Of a stretch of DNA of 64,000 bases, positions 40,860 to 50,011 are shown piece by piece. Position 1 is the first letter of the stretch. The number at the start of each line of letters is the position of its first letter. The notes under the pieces are model-generated. The model saw nothing but the letters and a program-made list of their open reading frames with translations, did no database searches and was not told the DNA's origin. The stretch comes from Clostridia bacterium (GTDB lineage Bacteria; Bacillota; DSM-521; Neomoorellales; SLTJ01): assembly GCA_004347685.1 (NCBI GenBank), contig SLTJ01000046.1, positions 49,259 through 113,258 on the forward strand, read 5' to 3'. Position numbers and translations under genes: made by a program.

Positions 40860-41110
40860 CAGCAAAATAACACTGCCCAAAGCAATGACGGGCCGAAGGT
40901 GGTTGCCGCCTTTGTCAGAGAGCCGGGGAGGGTGGAAGCCCGGTAAAGGAAAACCACCGCGCCAGCCCGGAGTCCGGTGCCCCGAAGAGCATCGGCGGCG
41001 GCTCCGTTAACAGCCAGGGTCATAAAACCCGTAAAGCAGGGTAATAGACTACCAAAAAGGGTGGTACCGCGGGGTAATCTCTCGTCCCTTACCGGAGGAG
41101 GGATTTTTTA
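40860..41110 (+). promoter_or_regulatory. T-box leader upstream of lrp-aminotransferase
   Basis: Stem I bases GACGGGC/GCCC..GTC and GGTGGTT/AACCACC enclose the AG-bulge sequence AGAGAGCCGGGGAGGGTGGA. The T-box AGGGTGGTACCGCG is at 41058-41071 and the terminator TCCCT...AGGGA with six T at 41085-41109. It senses uncharged tRNA. By position after stem I, the specifier is tentatively GCC (40961-40963, Ala), but AAC at 40952 cannot be excluded. Confidence 0.9.
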
Positions 41111-41131
41111 TTTGCAGGGGGAGGTAGGGTT

Positions 41132-41614
41132 GTGCGTCAGGAGATCCTGGAGATCCTGGAAAACGATTGTCGGGTAACCCCGGAACAGATCGCGGTAATG
41201 CTGGGTGAGGATGCGGCCGTGGTCAAAGAAACCATAGGCCAACTGGAAAACGAGAAGGTCGTCCTTAAGTATCAGGCCGTTATCAATCATGAAAAGATAG
41301 ATAACGGGCTGGTGACGGCCCTGATTGACGTTAAAGTGGCCCCACAGCGGGAAGTGGGCTTTGACCAGGTGGCAGCCAGGATTTACCGCTACCCTGAAGT
41401 TCGTTCTGTCTTCCTGGTATCCGGAGCCTACGACCTGGCCGTGATGGTCCAGGGCCACAGCCTCCAGGAAGTGGCGGCTTTTGTCTCCGAGAAGCTGGCG
41501 GCTCTGGAACATGTCCAGAGCACCATGACCCATTTCCTGCTGAAGACATACAAACAGGACGGCGTAATTTTTGCTGACCAGGAAGAAGACCGGCGGCAGG
41601 TGGTGACGCCATGA
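41132..41614 (+). CDS. Lrp/AsnC-family regulator
   Basis: 160 residues from GTG 41132 with GGGGGAGG upstream. N-terminal winged helix-turn-helix (MRQEILEILENDCRVTPEQI) and C-terminal RAM/AsnC ligand domain (VALIDVKVAP-like TALIDVKVAPQREVGFDQVA, FLVSGAYDLAVMVQG). Such proteins bind amino acids and control their metabolism. It lies under T-box control with the aminotransferase, overlapping it by 4 bp, so both an RNA and a protein sensor act on one operon. Confidence 0.92.
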   Translation: MRQEILEILENDCRVTPEQIAVMLGEDAAVVKETIGQLENEKVVLKYQAVINHEKIDNGLVTALIDVKVAPQREVGFDQVAARIYRYPEVRSVFLVSGAYDLAVMVQGHSLQEVAAFVSEKLAALEHVQSTMTHFLLKTYKQDGVIFADQEEDRRQVVTP

Positions 41615-42819
41615 GCCTGGCTACGTGGAAAAAAATGGCGCCGGCCCAAGCCGCCCCGGAGCGGTTCGTCTCCCCCCTTATCAGGGAGCTGCCCCCCTCG
41701 GGCATCCGCAAGTTTTTTGATCTGGTGGCCAATACCCGCGGAGTCATCTCCCTGGGCGTGGGCGAACCCGACTTTGTCACTCCCTGGCATATTCGTGAGG
41801 CTTGCTTTTACAGCCTGGAGCAGGGCTATACCATGTATACCTCCAACTTCGGTCTGCCGGAACTGCGGCAGGAGGTGGGCCGCTACCTGGAGGCCGGATT
41901 TGGGGTCAGGTATGACCCGCTGGCGGAAATAATCATCACCGTCGGAGCCAGTGAGGCTATTGACCTGGCTCTGCGGGCCGTCTTGGAGCCTGGCGACGAG
42001 GTACTCATCCCCGCGCCTTGCTACGTCTCCTACCAGCCGTGCGCCCTGCTGGCCGGGGGCCGGCCAGTGACCGTGCCCACCCGCGCGGAAAACGATTTCA
42101 AGCTCCGGCCGGCGGAGCTGGAGGCCAGGATCACGCCGCGCAGCAAGGTCCTGCTGCTGTCATATCCGAATAACCCCACGGGGGCCATTATGACCCGGGA
42201 AGACTTGCTGCCCATTGCCCGCCTGGCCGAGCGTTACGACCTGCTGGTCATCTCGGATGAGATTTATGCTGAACTTACATATGACGGCCGGCACACCTCC
42301 TTTGCCTCCCTCCCGGGCATGCAGGAACGCACGGTACTCATTAACGGTTTCTCCAAGGCCTTTGCCATGACCGGCTGGCGGGTAGGCTACGCGGCCGCGC
42401 CCGCCCCTATCATTAATCACATGCTGAAGATCCACCAGTACACCATGCTCTGTGCTCCCATCATGAGCCAGAAAGCGGCGATAGAAGCCCTGCGCCACGG
42501 GCGGGAGGAAGTGGCGCAAATGGTGCGGGAATACGACCGGAGGCGGCGCTTTGTTGTCCAGCGCCTGCGCGAAATCGGGCTGGATTGCTTTGAGCCCAAA
42601 GGTGCCTTCTACGTTTTCCCCTCCATTGCCGCTACCGGCATGGGGGCGGAGGAGTTCAGCCAGGCCCTGCTGGAGGAGGAAAAAGTAGCAGTGGTGCCGG
42701 GTACGGCCTTCGGGGAGGGAGGCGAGCAGCGCCTCCGCTGCTCCTATGCCGCTTCCATAAACGACCTGGCCGAAGCCATGAACCGGATAGAGCGGTTTGT
42801 CAAGCGCCACGGCTCCTGA
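41611..42819 (+). CDS. Class I/II PLP aminotransferase
   Basis: 402 residues of the aspartate/alanine/aromatic aminotransferase fold type I. Visible are ITVGASEAIDLALRA, SYPNNPTGAIM, the cofactor-contact VISDEIYAEL, the Schiff-base Lys in NGFSKAFAMTGWRVGY and the substrate Arg region RLRCSYAAS near the end. Exact amino acid cannot be fixed by reading. If the leader specifier is Ala, an alanine-forming transaminase is plausible. Confidence 0.92.
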   Translation: MSLATWKKMAPAQAAPERFVSPLIRELPPSGIRKFFDLVANTRGVISLGVGEPDFVTPWHIREACFYSLEQGYTMYTSNFGLPELRQEVGRYLEAGFGVRYDPLAEIIITVGASEAIDLALRAVLEPGDEVLIPAPCYVSYQPCALLAGGRPVTVPTRAENDFKLRPAELEARITPRSKVLLLSYPNNPTGAIMTREDLLPIARLAERYDLLVISDEIYAELTYDGRHTSFASLPGMQERTVLINGFSKAFAMTGWRVGYAAAPAPIINHMLKIHQYTMLCAPIMSQKAAIEALRHGREEVAQMVREYDRRRRFVVQRLREIGLDCFEPKGAFYVFPSIAATGMGAEEFSQALLEEEKVAVVPGTAFGEGGEQRLRCSYAASINDLAEAMNRIERFVKRHGS

Positions 42820-42926
42820 GGTGTCCCCGGGGGGGGCAGGGCAACCAGGCCCTGCTCGCCCGACCTCCCCGCCGGTCCAGGCTAAAGCCGCTCCACCGGC
42901 CTGGAGCCCGCCGGGCCGGCGCTCCT

Positions 42927-43805
42927 TTAGTTTTTTCCGGTATCCACTTCGCGGCCCTGGATTTCTTCTACGACGCGGGCCAGTTTCTTGACGTTTACGT
43001 CCACCCGCAGCACGTTTAAAGCTGTCATGTTCTCCACCGCTTCGGTAACCTGTCGCTGGACCTGAACGGCCACCTGCGGGATAGAGAAACCGTAGACCAC
43101 ACTTACCTCCAGGCCGACGGTCACGCCGCCGTCCTGGTTTTCCACTTGCACGTAGCGGATATTTTCTAGGCCGGCCAGCCCTCTGGTGCTGCAGCGGATA
43201 ATGTCCGCCATGGCCTGGGTGGAAATGTAGAAACGGCCCAAGAAGCTAAAGGTGGGCCGGACTACCGATTGCTCAAGCCATAAGGTATGGCTGCCGCCGT
43301 CGTGGGGCGGGTGCCGGCGCCGGATGATGGTGGTCAGGGGCTCAACCAGGGTGCCGGAAAATCGCGGTTTGAGCTCCACGGTGGGAGCAGGAATTACGTG
43401 CTTGCCCTGGTTCTGGCGGGTGCGCTTGGCCAGGGCGATGCTATGGGGAGAAGCCACCTCGTCAATAGTTATGATCCTGGCCGGGACCGGCAGCTCGAGC
43501 TGGCGGGTGACATACTCCACCATTCTTAACGAAGTGCCGAGGACGAGGATGCGGTCAGGCCGCGTAGCCGCTATTCTTTCCTTGGCCTCAAGGGCCATCT
43601 CGTGATCCGTGAAGACCGCGGCCCGAATGGCGGCCAGGCGTGACGGTTCCTGCTTGGCCGATTTGCCGGCAATAACGGAGCCGTTATAGATTACCAGGCC
43701 GTCATCAATGATCATATCGGCAGCAAATTCATGGGCCAGACTCAGTGCCCGGTGGCTCTTTCCGGTGCCGCTGGGTCCGATAAGGGCTAGCACTTCCACC
43801 GCCAT
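42927..43805 (-). CDS. P-loop ATPase fused to Asp23/Gls24 domain
   Basis: 292 residues. Residues 1-165 contain a P-loop GPSGTGKSHRAL at about 10-21, followed by ADMIIDDGLVIYNG and a Rossmann-like segment (PDRILVLGTSLRMVEYV). From about 195 the sequence reads as an Asp23/Gls24 domain (ISTQAMADIIRCSTRGLAG, ENQDGGVTVGLEVSVVYGF). Asp23 proteins associate with the envelope; fusion to an ATPase is uncommon. Stands alone on the minus strand, divergent from the dnaD operon. Confidence 0.8.
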   Translation of the reverse strand: MAVEVLALIGPSGTGKSHRALSLAHEFAADMIIDDGLVIYNGSVIAGKSAKQEPSRLAAIRAAVFTDHEMALEAKERIAATRPDRILVLGTSLRMVEYVTRQLELPVPARIITIDEVASPHSIALAKRTRQNQGKHVIPAPTVELKPRFSGTLVEPLTTIIRRRHPPHDGGSHTLWLEQSVVRPTFSFLGRFYISTQAMADIIRCSTRGLAGLENIRYVQVENQDGGVTVGLEVSVVYGFSIPQVAVQVQRQVTEAVENMTALNVLRVDVNVKKLARVVEEIQGREVDTGKN

Positions 43806-43938
43806 AACCCTTCCTCAGATCACGTTTTTGCCATCAACGATCTACGTCAGGCAGCCCTAATTATACCTTAGATTCTGCCTGCGGACAAGTTTACCGGGTG
43901 CACCACCAGCGGCCGGCTATTTTGGCTCTAAGCGGGCC

Positions 43939-43968
43939 TTGGCTCACCCCCGGCTCCTATGGTATAAT
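43939..43968 (+). promoter_or_regulatory. Promoter of the dnaD operon
   Basis: TTGGCT (43939-43944), 18-bp spacer, TATAAT (43963-43968); ribosome site GGAGGTG follows 14 bases later. Confidence 0.7.
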
Positions 43969-43993
43969 GAGCCAGCCAGGTGGAGGTGTATGT

Positions 43994-44725
43994 ATGATAG
44001 AGGAAGAAAAAGCCAACTGGCTCTCCCGCTATCTCGAAGGGATGGCCGTTCAAGGCTTGGTGGATATAACCGAACTTATTCTGGTCAGTTATAAGAACCT
44101 GGGCATGACCGACATGGAAGCCGTAATCCTGATGCACCTCTGGCATTTTCACCGCCGGAATAACCTTTTCCCTTCCCCGCAAGAACTACAAGAAGTAATG
44201 GCGGCTGATGCCGGCACCATCCGCAGTGCCATCGCCGGTCTGATTGAAAAGAAGCTGCTGGTGGTGAAGTCCCGGGTAAATCAGAATACCGGCAAGGCGG
44301 AAAGCCGCTATTCCTTTGCCAGGTTGTTCGCGCTCCTGGCCGCCACCTGGAGCCGGGAACAGCCGGAGGACCCCCCCATTGCTCAGGTAATGCGGACCGT
44401 GGAAAAGGAATTCGGCCGCCCCCTTTCGCCCATGGAGGTAGAACAGATAGCCAAATGGTGCGGGCAGCAGCGCCTGGCCCCCGAGCTGGTGCTTGAGGCC
44501 GTGCGGCGGACCGTTCTCCAGGGAGTGTACAACTTCCGCTACATAGACTCTATCCTGCAGCAGTGGGTCAAAAACAACGTGCGCACCCTGGCTGAAGTAG
44601 CTATCTTCGAGGAACGACACCCGCGTTCGCGCCCACGGAACCACGGCCGCCAGGGACGGCAGCCGGAAACCAAGGAAAAGGAAGCAGTCATCAAAGACAA
44701 ATACGAAGATGTGTACATGACGTGA
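43994..44725 (+). CDS. dnaD: DnaD-domain replication protein
   Basis: 243 residues from ATG 43994, set by GGAGG seven bases upstream; a longer open frame lies back to 43898 without support. Winged-helix N-terminal part (TDMEAVILMHLWHFHRRN, MAADAGTIRSAIAGLIEKK) and a DnaD C-terminal helical domain (VEKEFGRPLSPMEVEQIAKW, YIDSILQQWVKNNV). DnaD helps open DNA and load helicase at initiation and restart. The DnaC/DnaI-like loader is encoded 19 bp downstream. Confidence 0.9.
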   Translation: MIEEEKANWLSRYLEGMAVQGLVDITELILVSYKNLGMTDMEAVILMHLWHFHRRNNLFPSPQELQEVMAADAGTIRSAIAGLIEKKLLVVKSRVNQNTGKAESRYSFARLFALLAATWSREQPEDPPIAQVMRTVEKEFGRPLSPMEVEQIAKWCGQQRLAPELVLEAVRRTVLQGVYNFRYIDSILQQWVKNNVRTLAEVAIFEERHPRSRPRNHGRQGRQPETKEKEAVIKDKYEDVYMT

Positions 44726-44744
44726 GCCGCTGGGGTGAAGGCTG

Positions 44745-45545
44745 GTGAAACTTGAAGACTGCTTCCGTCAGCTAATGGCCCAGACCGGGAGCCAAACCGG
44801 GGAAAGCGAGCCGTCCCATCAATGCCCTCTCTGCCAGGACCGGGGTCTGATACTGGAGGCGGGGGGGGCGAGACCGTGCCCCTGCCAAGGCCAGCGCTCG
44901 CTACAGAACCGTTTTCGCTACGCCAATCTAGACTACTTGCTTCGGGACCAGACCTTTGACAGGTTTAACCTGAACTTTTACCCGGACGACAAATACATCC
45001 CCGGGCGGGAACTTACCTACCGCCAGGTAGCCCGGCAGGCGTTGGAAGCGGCGAAGAACTTCGTGACAGAATACGAAACCAGCCACCATATCCGCGGTCT
45101 GCTTTTTACCGGACCGGTGGGCAGCGGAAAGACCTTCCTGGCTGCGGCCATTGCCAATGCCCTCATCCCGCGCCGTCACCAGGTGCTCTTTGTGGTAGTG
45201 CCCGACCTGCTGGACGAGATAAAGGCCACTTATGCTACCTATGCCCCCCACGGTCCGCGTAGCGGCTATACCGAACTTGAACTGATGGAAACGGCCCGGA
45301 CCACCGGCGTGCTCATCCTTGATGACCTGGGAGCCCATAATTACACGGAATGGACCACAAACAAGCTATACTCCATCCTTAATTTTCGTCTCAACGGCCA
45401 GCTTCCCACCATTATCACCACCAACCTTACCCTGGCCGAGCTGGACCAGTATCTGGGGGAACGGACCACCTCTCGCATCGTACAACTATGCCGGGCGTAC
45501 CGCCTCTTCACAGACAGGGACATCCGGCACATGGTATCAGCCTAA
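44745..45545 (+). CDS. DnaC/DnaI-like helicase loader ATPase
   Basis: 266 residues from GTG 44745. An N-terminal zinc-type cluster (CPLCQDRGLIL, CPCQGQ) precedes an AAA+ domain with Walker A GPVGSGKTF, Walker B GVLILDDLGAHN and sensor region TIITTNLTLAEL. Loads the replicative helicase with DnaD. Typical pairing in Firmicutes. Confidence 0.92.
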   Translation: MKLEDCFRQLMAQTGSQTGESEPSHQCPLCQDRGLILEAGGARPCPCQGQRSLQNRFRYANLDYLLRDQTFDRFNLNFYPDDKYIPGRELTYRQVARQALEAAKNFVTEYETSHHIRGLLFTGPVGSGKTFLAAAIANALIPRRHQVLFVVVPDLLDEIKATYATYAPHGPRSGYTELELMETARTTGVLILDDLGAHNYTEWTTNKLYSILNFRLNGQLPTIITTNLTLAELDQYLGERTTSRIVQLCRAYRLFTDRDIRHMVSA

Positions 45546-45615
45546 CCCGTGCACCTGGACCCCAGGGGGAACATATTGTGTAATTGAGTTCACCAGAGGA
45601 GAGGAGTCCGGACAA

Positions 45616-46365
45616 ATGAAGCTTGTCGTAGACCCCGGCCACGGAGGCCGGGATCCCGGGGCCGTAGGCCCTGATTTGGGTCTGGCGGAAAAGACCACCG
45701 TCTTGGACGTAGGCCTGGCCCTGCGAGATTTCTTGGCCGCATATAAGTTTGAGGTGGTAATGACGCGGACGGACGACACCTTCGTGAGTTTGAGGCGGCG
45801 GGTTGAAACGGCAAACAGCGCCAGGCCGGAACTGGTGCTTAGCCTGCATGTAAATAGTTCCGAAAACCGTGACGCCAGGTACTTCAGCGCCCATGTTTTC
45901 AGCCGTCAGGGCCCGGCCGCTCACGTAGCCGAAGCCATCCTCCCGCCCCTGGCTGAGGTTTCCGGCTGGCCGAATGGGGGCATCCGGGTGAACAACTTCT
46001 ACGTTTTACGTGAGACTGTATCACCGGCAGTGTTACTGGAACTCGGTTTTATTTCCAACCGGGAACAGGAAATGGCCCTCAGCCGGCCAGACTGGCACCG
46101 GCAACTGGCCCGCGCCATCGCCACCGGGCTGGCCGGGTATTACCAAGTAGAGCCGGCGGCTCCCTTCCCGGATATCGGCGGACACTGGGCCGGGGAGGCG
46201 ATAGCGGCGGTAGCGAAAAATGGCTTCATGCAGGGCTACCCTGATGGTTACTTCTGGCCGGACAAGGAAGCCACCCGGGCCGAAGTGGCCGTGGCTATTT
46301 ACCGCCTGTGGCAAAAGGTGGCAGACACAGAAGCAGGAAAGGGTAGGGCAGGCGAAGAATCTTGA
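45616..46365 (+). CDS. N-acetylmuramoyl-L-alanine amidase with SLH motif
   Basis: 249 residues from ATG 45616 (GGAGTCCGG upstream). Amidase_3 domain: VVDPGHGGRDPGAVG at the start with the zinc His, the Glu of the KTTVLDVGLAL region, LSLHVNSSEN with the second His, and LLELGFISNREQE with the catalytic Glu. One SLH repeat closes the protein (FPDIGGHWAGEAIAAVAKNG, WPDKEATRAEV). No signal peptide precedes the catalytic domain, so export is unexplained unless the start is further upstream within dnaC. Confidence 0.88.
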   Translation: MKLVVDPGHGGRDPGAVGPDLGLAEKTTVLDVGLALRDFLAAYKFEVVMTRTDDTFVSLRRRVETANSARPELVLSLHVNSSENRDARYFSAHVFSRQGPAAHVAEAILPPLAEVSGWPNGGIRVNNFYVLRETVSPAVLLELGFISNREQEMALSRPDWHRQLARAIATGLAGYYQVEPAAPFPDIGGHWAGEAIAAVAKNGFMQGYPDGYFWPDKEATRAEVAVAIYRLWQKVADTEAGKGRAGEES

Positions 46366-47600
46366 TATATCCCCTCATGGTGCGGGTTAGACAAAAACGG
46401 CCGCCGCAGCCAGCCGCCGACGTCACCCGGGCTGTCCGGGTGGCAGTGGCTGACATTTGCCAGGGGGGGAACCTTCGCGCCGGAGCCCGAATAGGCGTCA
46501 CCGTCGGGAGCCGGGGCATTGCCGGGATTACGACCATCCTGCGCGCCCTGGTGGCCGAACTGAAAAAGGCTGGATTCGCCCCGGCCTTGCTGGCCAGCAT
46601 GGGCAGCCACGGCGGGGGTACAGTGGCCGGGCAGAGGGCGGTCCTGGCCGGTCTGGGGATCAGCGAAGAAACAATTGGCGCGCCGTTGCTGGCTGGTGAT
46701 GTCTGGCTTGAGGTGGGGCGGACAGAGAACGGCGAGCCCGTATACGTCAACAAGCTGGCCTTGTCCCTGGACAGCCTGGTGGTGCTCAACCGCGTCAAAC
46801 CACACACCGCCTTCCACGGCCAGGTGGAGAGCGGTCTGGTAAAGATGCTGGCCGTAGGCCTAGGTGGCCCGCCCGGGGCCCGGGTGGTACACCGCGCCCG
46901 GCCGTCCCAGATCCCGGAGGTGCTGACCCGCTTGGCTGGGGTTTTGCTGGCCAAGCTCCCCGTGCTGGGAGGGCTGGCCATTCTCGAAGACGGCTGGTGC
47001 CAGTTCCTGGCCGCCGGGGACATTGTTGAGCACGAACCGGAACTGCTGGCCCGGGCGCGAGAGCTGATGCCGCACTTGCCGGTAAAAGAAGCCGACATCC
47101 TGATCGTGGAAGAAATGGGTAAATGTTTCAGCGGCACTGGGATGGATACCAATGTTATCGGGAGAATGCGTATTAACGGGCTAAGAGAACCGGAAGAACC
47201 GTTTTTTGCCCGGATAGTCGTGCTCGACCTGGCGGCGGCCAGTGAAGGCAACGCCCACGGCCTGGGGCTGGCGGACTTCACCACCCGGGGATTGCTGCAC
47301 AAGGTGGACTGGGAAAAGACCTATTTGAACAGCCTTACTACCGGGTATGTGCAGCGCGGAATGATCCCTCTTTGTTTTCCTACCGAAGAGGAAGCCATTG
47401 AAGCTGCCTTCCGCAGTCTCCCGGTGGCACCTGAGGAAGCCAGGGTGGTACACATCCGGAATACCTCGGCCATAGACGAGCTAGCCGTTTCGGTTAACCT
47501 GAGGTCAGCACTGCCGGAAACGGTTGAGGTCTTAAGCCCCGGCCCCTATGCCCTCAGCTTTAGCGGCGGTGTTTTGAGGAGGCTCAAGGAGGGATATTAA
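46362..47600 (+). CDS. LarA-like (DUF2088) protein
   Basis: 412 residues from TTG 46362, overlapping the amidase stop; ATG 46377 is an alternative. Sequence features GARIGVTVGSRGIAGITTIL, ASMGSHGGGT, VVLNRVKPHTAFHG and VEEMGKCFSGTGMDTNVIG belong to the DUF2088/lactate-racemase-like family. The His motifs that hold the nickel pincer cofactor in LarA are only partly matched, so racemase activity is not claimed. Confidence 0.75.
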   Translation: MIYPLMVRVRQKRPPQPAADVTRAVRVAVADICQGGNLRAGARIGVTVGSRGIAGITTILRALVAELKKAGFAPALLASMGSHGGGTVAGQRAVLAGLGISEETIGAPLLAGDVWLEVGRTENGEPVYVNKLALSLDSLVVLNRVKPHTAFHGQVESGLVKMLAVGLGGPPGARVVHRARPSQIPEVLTRLAGVLLAKLPVLGGLAILEDGWCQFLAAGDIVEHEPELLARARELMPHLPVKEADILIVEEMGKCFSGTGMDTNVIGRMRINGLREPEEPFFARIVVLDLAAASEGNAHGLGLADFTTRGLLHKVDWEKTYLNSLTTGYVQRGMIPLCFPTEEEAIEAAFRSLPVAPEEARVVHIRNTSAIDELAVSVNLRSALPETVEVLSPGPYALSFSGGVLRRLKEGY

Positions 47601-47612
47601 GGAGGGATATTC

Positions 47613-47867
47613 ATGATTATCCCCGTTTGCGACCGGTGCAAGGCGCAAAACGTTGAAGGGGTAATCTGCCACCACTGCGACACATCGTACTGTTACGAGT
47701 GTCTGGACATCCACCCACAGCAGATGCGTGTCTGCCCGGTATGCGAGCAGTTCCTCTGCGACGAATGCTTTGAGGGCCTGGTAGAGTGCGATAGTGGAGC
47801 TCCCCGGAGAAAGATGCCGCGGGCCGGCGGAGGTGGCGGTGGGGCCAAGGTCAGACTGGCTTTCTGA
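47613..47867 (+). CDS. Cys-rich zinc-binding small protein
   Basis: 84 residues with ten cysteines and two histidines in paired knuckles (CDRCKAQNVEGVICHHC, YCYECLDIH, CPVCEQFLCDECF), suggesting two zinc sites of the B-box or RING-like cross-brace kind. Ends with a Gly-rich tail. Starts 12 bases after the previous stop; ribosome site AAGGAGGG is present. Function unknown. Confidence 0.7.
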   Translation: MIIPVCDRCKAQNVEGVICHHCDTSYCYECLDIHPQQMRVCPVCEQFLCDECFEGLVECDSGAPRRKMPRAGGGGGGAKVRLAF

Positions 47868-47908
47868 TCTGGCGCATCAGCAAGCCGTATCGGAAAGGGG
47901 TTAAGGTC

Positions 47909-48706
47909 TTGGACTTATTTGTCGTTGCCCTCACGTCCTTCGGGGTGGCCCTCTCGGGGGCCCTCATGCCGGGCCCGCTGCTGGTCAGCAATATCGCCGA
48001 AACCAGCCGGGCCGGGCTGAAGGGAGGAGTGCAGGTAGTCTCCGGCCATGCGTTGTTGGAAGCCGTCACCGTCGCGCTCCTGCTGGCGGGTGTGGGGCAA
48101 TGGCTGAGCCAGGGGACAGTGCTGGGGACAGTGGCCCTGGCGGGAGGAGTGGGGCTGGCCTTCCTGGGATGGAGTACCCTGCACAGCCCCGGTGAGGGTG
48201 CAGGGGCGGATAAGGACGGTGGCGGTGCCATACCGGCCGGGCTGGAAAATTATAAAACGGGATGGCCACCAGGCACCGAGCCAAGCCCGGCCTCTCCGGC
48301 AGTCATGGCTGTGGATAGCCGGGGAGACCGGGGTGGCCAGGCGGCAGCCACGGGGACAGTTGCCTGGACTGCAGGAAAACCGGCGGCAGGGGCACTGAAC
48401 ATGTCACCCCTTCTCAGCGGCATTACCGCCTCGGCGGCCAACCCTTACTGGCTGCTGTGGTGGGCCACGGTGGGAACCGGCTACCTGGCCCTGGCCTCAC
48501 CCCTGGGGTGGTACGGTTTTATCGTTTTCTACCTAGCCCACGTCAGCGCCGACTTCCTGTGGTACGGAGCCATTTCCTGGGGCCTGGTCACTGGGCAAAG
48601 CTGGTTTCAGGGCCAGATAACGGGGTGGGTCCTCCGGGTGGCCGGCTCCTTCCTCCTGGCCCTGGCCGCCTATTTCATCTATACCGGCCTGGGAATGCTG
48701 TTGTAG
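47909..48706 (+). CDS. LysE/RhtB-family exporter
   Basis: 265 residues from TTG 47909. The start VALTSFGVALSGALMPGPLL is the LysE family signature, with six hydrophobic segments overall. Unusually, a Gly/Ala-rich linker of about 70 residues (about 92-165) separates helices 3 and 4. The family exports amino acids or other small solutes; substrate not predictable. Confidence 0.85.
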   Translation: MDLFVVALTSFGVALSGALMPGPLLVSNIAETSRAGLKGGVQVVSGHALLEAVTVALLLAGVGQWLSQGTVLGTVALAGGVGLAFLGWSTLHSPGEGAGADKDGGGAIPAGLENYKTGWPPGTEPSPASPAVMAVDSRGDRGGQAAATGTVAWTAGKPAAGALNMSPLLSGITASAANPYWLLWWATVGTGYLALASPLGWYGFIVFYLAHVSADFLWYGAISWGLVTGQSWFQGQITGWVLRVAGSFLLALAAYFIYTGLGMLL

Positions 48707-48721
48707 GGATGTACGCCTGGT

Positions 48722-49930
48722 CTAGCGCTTATTCAGGAGCGAGCCTGTACTGCGGGTTATCCCTTCCAGGGTCAGTTCGTACATGGGGAAAACCTGCCGG
48801 ATCGCGTTCAGGGTCTGGTGACCATACATGTTGTCCCACTGTTCCGCCGGGATGGGGTTCAGCCACACCGAGTAGGGAAAACGCTGCCGTAGGCGCTGCA
48901 GCCAGACCAAGCCCGGCTCCTCATTGACCATCCCCCACCAGATAATGCCGCCGGGAGCCGTCAGCTCCGAGGGCGCCATGCTGGCATCACCAACTATGAT
49001 CAGACGGTACTCCGTATCCAGGTTCTGCAGAACATGGGTGGTAGCCTCCGATTGCCGCGGGTGGCAGGTAGGGTCCAAATAGAGATGGTCATAAACGCAG
49101 TTATGAAAGTAGTAGAAACGGATATCCTTAAAGTGGGTGGTCCGGTGGACAGCCGTGAATAACTGGCTGCACAGCCGGGAGTAAGGGGTCATGGAGCCGC
49201 CGACATCCATCAGGAGGAACAGCTTCAAGGTATTCTTGCGGGGCCGAATAAAGACAAGCTTTAACCGGCCCGCGTTATCGCAGGTTTCCTTGATGGTCTC
49301 CTCGAGGTCAAGTACATCCCTGGGGGCGTCGTATCTGGTACTGAGGCGGCGCAGGCGCTTGAGGGCCACCTCAAACTGCCGTACCCCAAGGGTAAGATCA
49401 TCACGGTAACCCTGGTACCGCCGTTCCGCAGCCACCTTGACAGCCGAACGGCTGTGTGACTCTCCCCCCAGTCGCAGCCCGGACGGGTGGTAGCCGGAAT
49501 GGCCGAAGGGCGAAGTGCCTCCGGTGCCAATCCAGTGGCTGCCGCCGTGATGCTCCTCATTCTGCTCCTTCAGCCTCTCCTCAAACCGGCGCCTCAACTC
49601 GTCCAGGTCCAGTTTTTCCAATCTCTGGGCCAGCCTTTCCCGTTCTTCCGGGGTCAGGTTCAAGGGCGGCAAGGCGTTTTCCACCCACCGCATGGCCTGT
49701 TCGGTTATCTCATCGGGTGTCTCGATCCGCCCGAAATACCAGGTGAAGGCCACGTCATATTTGTCATAGTAGGCTTCGGACTTTACCAGAAGGCTGCGAG
49801 CCAGGTAATAAAAGTTAGTAAGGCTGGAGCGATCCAGGCCCTGGGAGAGGGCTTCCATCAAGGTCATCCACTCGGTTATGGAGACCGGTACCCCTTCTGC
49901 CCGCAACAAGTAGAAAAAGTCGGTGAACAT
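48722..49930 (-). CDS. VWA-domain protein (CoxE-like)
   Basis: 402 residues. C-terminal VWA domain with a MIDAS-type LLMDVGGSMTPYSRL, where DxGGS stands for the usual DxSxS, and IIVGDASMAPSEL. N-terminal helical part (YYLARSLLVKSEAYYDKYD). Encoded right after a MoxR AAA+ ATPase, the standard partner; such pairs act as metal-centre or complex-assembly chaperones (as in CoxDE). Client unknown. Confidence 0.85.
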   Translation of the reverse strand: MFTDFFYLLRAEGVPVSITEWMTLMEALSQGLDRSSLTNFYYLARSLLVKSEAYYDKYDVAFTWYFGRIETPDEITEQAMRWVENALPPLNLTPEERERLAQRLEKLDLDELRRRFEERLKEQNEEHHGGSHWIGTGGTSPFGHSGYHPSGLRLGGESHSRSAVKVAAERRYQGYRDDLTLGVRQFEVALKRLRRLSTRYDAPRDVLDLEETIKETCDNAGRLKLVFIRPRKNTLKLFLLMDVGGSMTPYSRLCSQLFTAVHRTTHFKDIRFYYFHNCVYDHLYLDPTCHPRQSEATTHVLQNLDTEYRLIIVGDASMAPSELTAPGGIIWWGMVNEEPGLVWLQRLRQRFPYSVWLNPIPAEQWDNMYGHQTLNAIRQVFPMYELTLEGITRSTGSLLNKR

Positions 49931-50011
49931 ATCTCTCCCCTCACACTACGGCCGCCGGCTTCACCCTGATTTTTGTTTCTTTCTGCCGGTACCGCGTCAG
50001 CCGCGCCGGGT

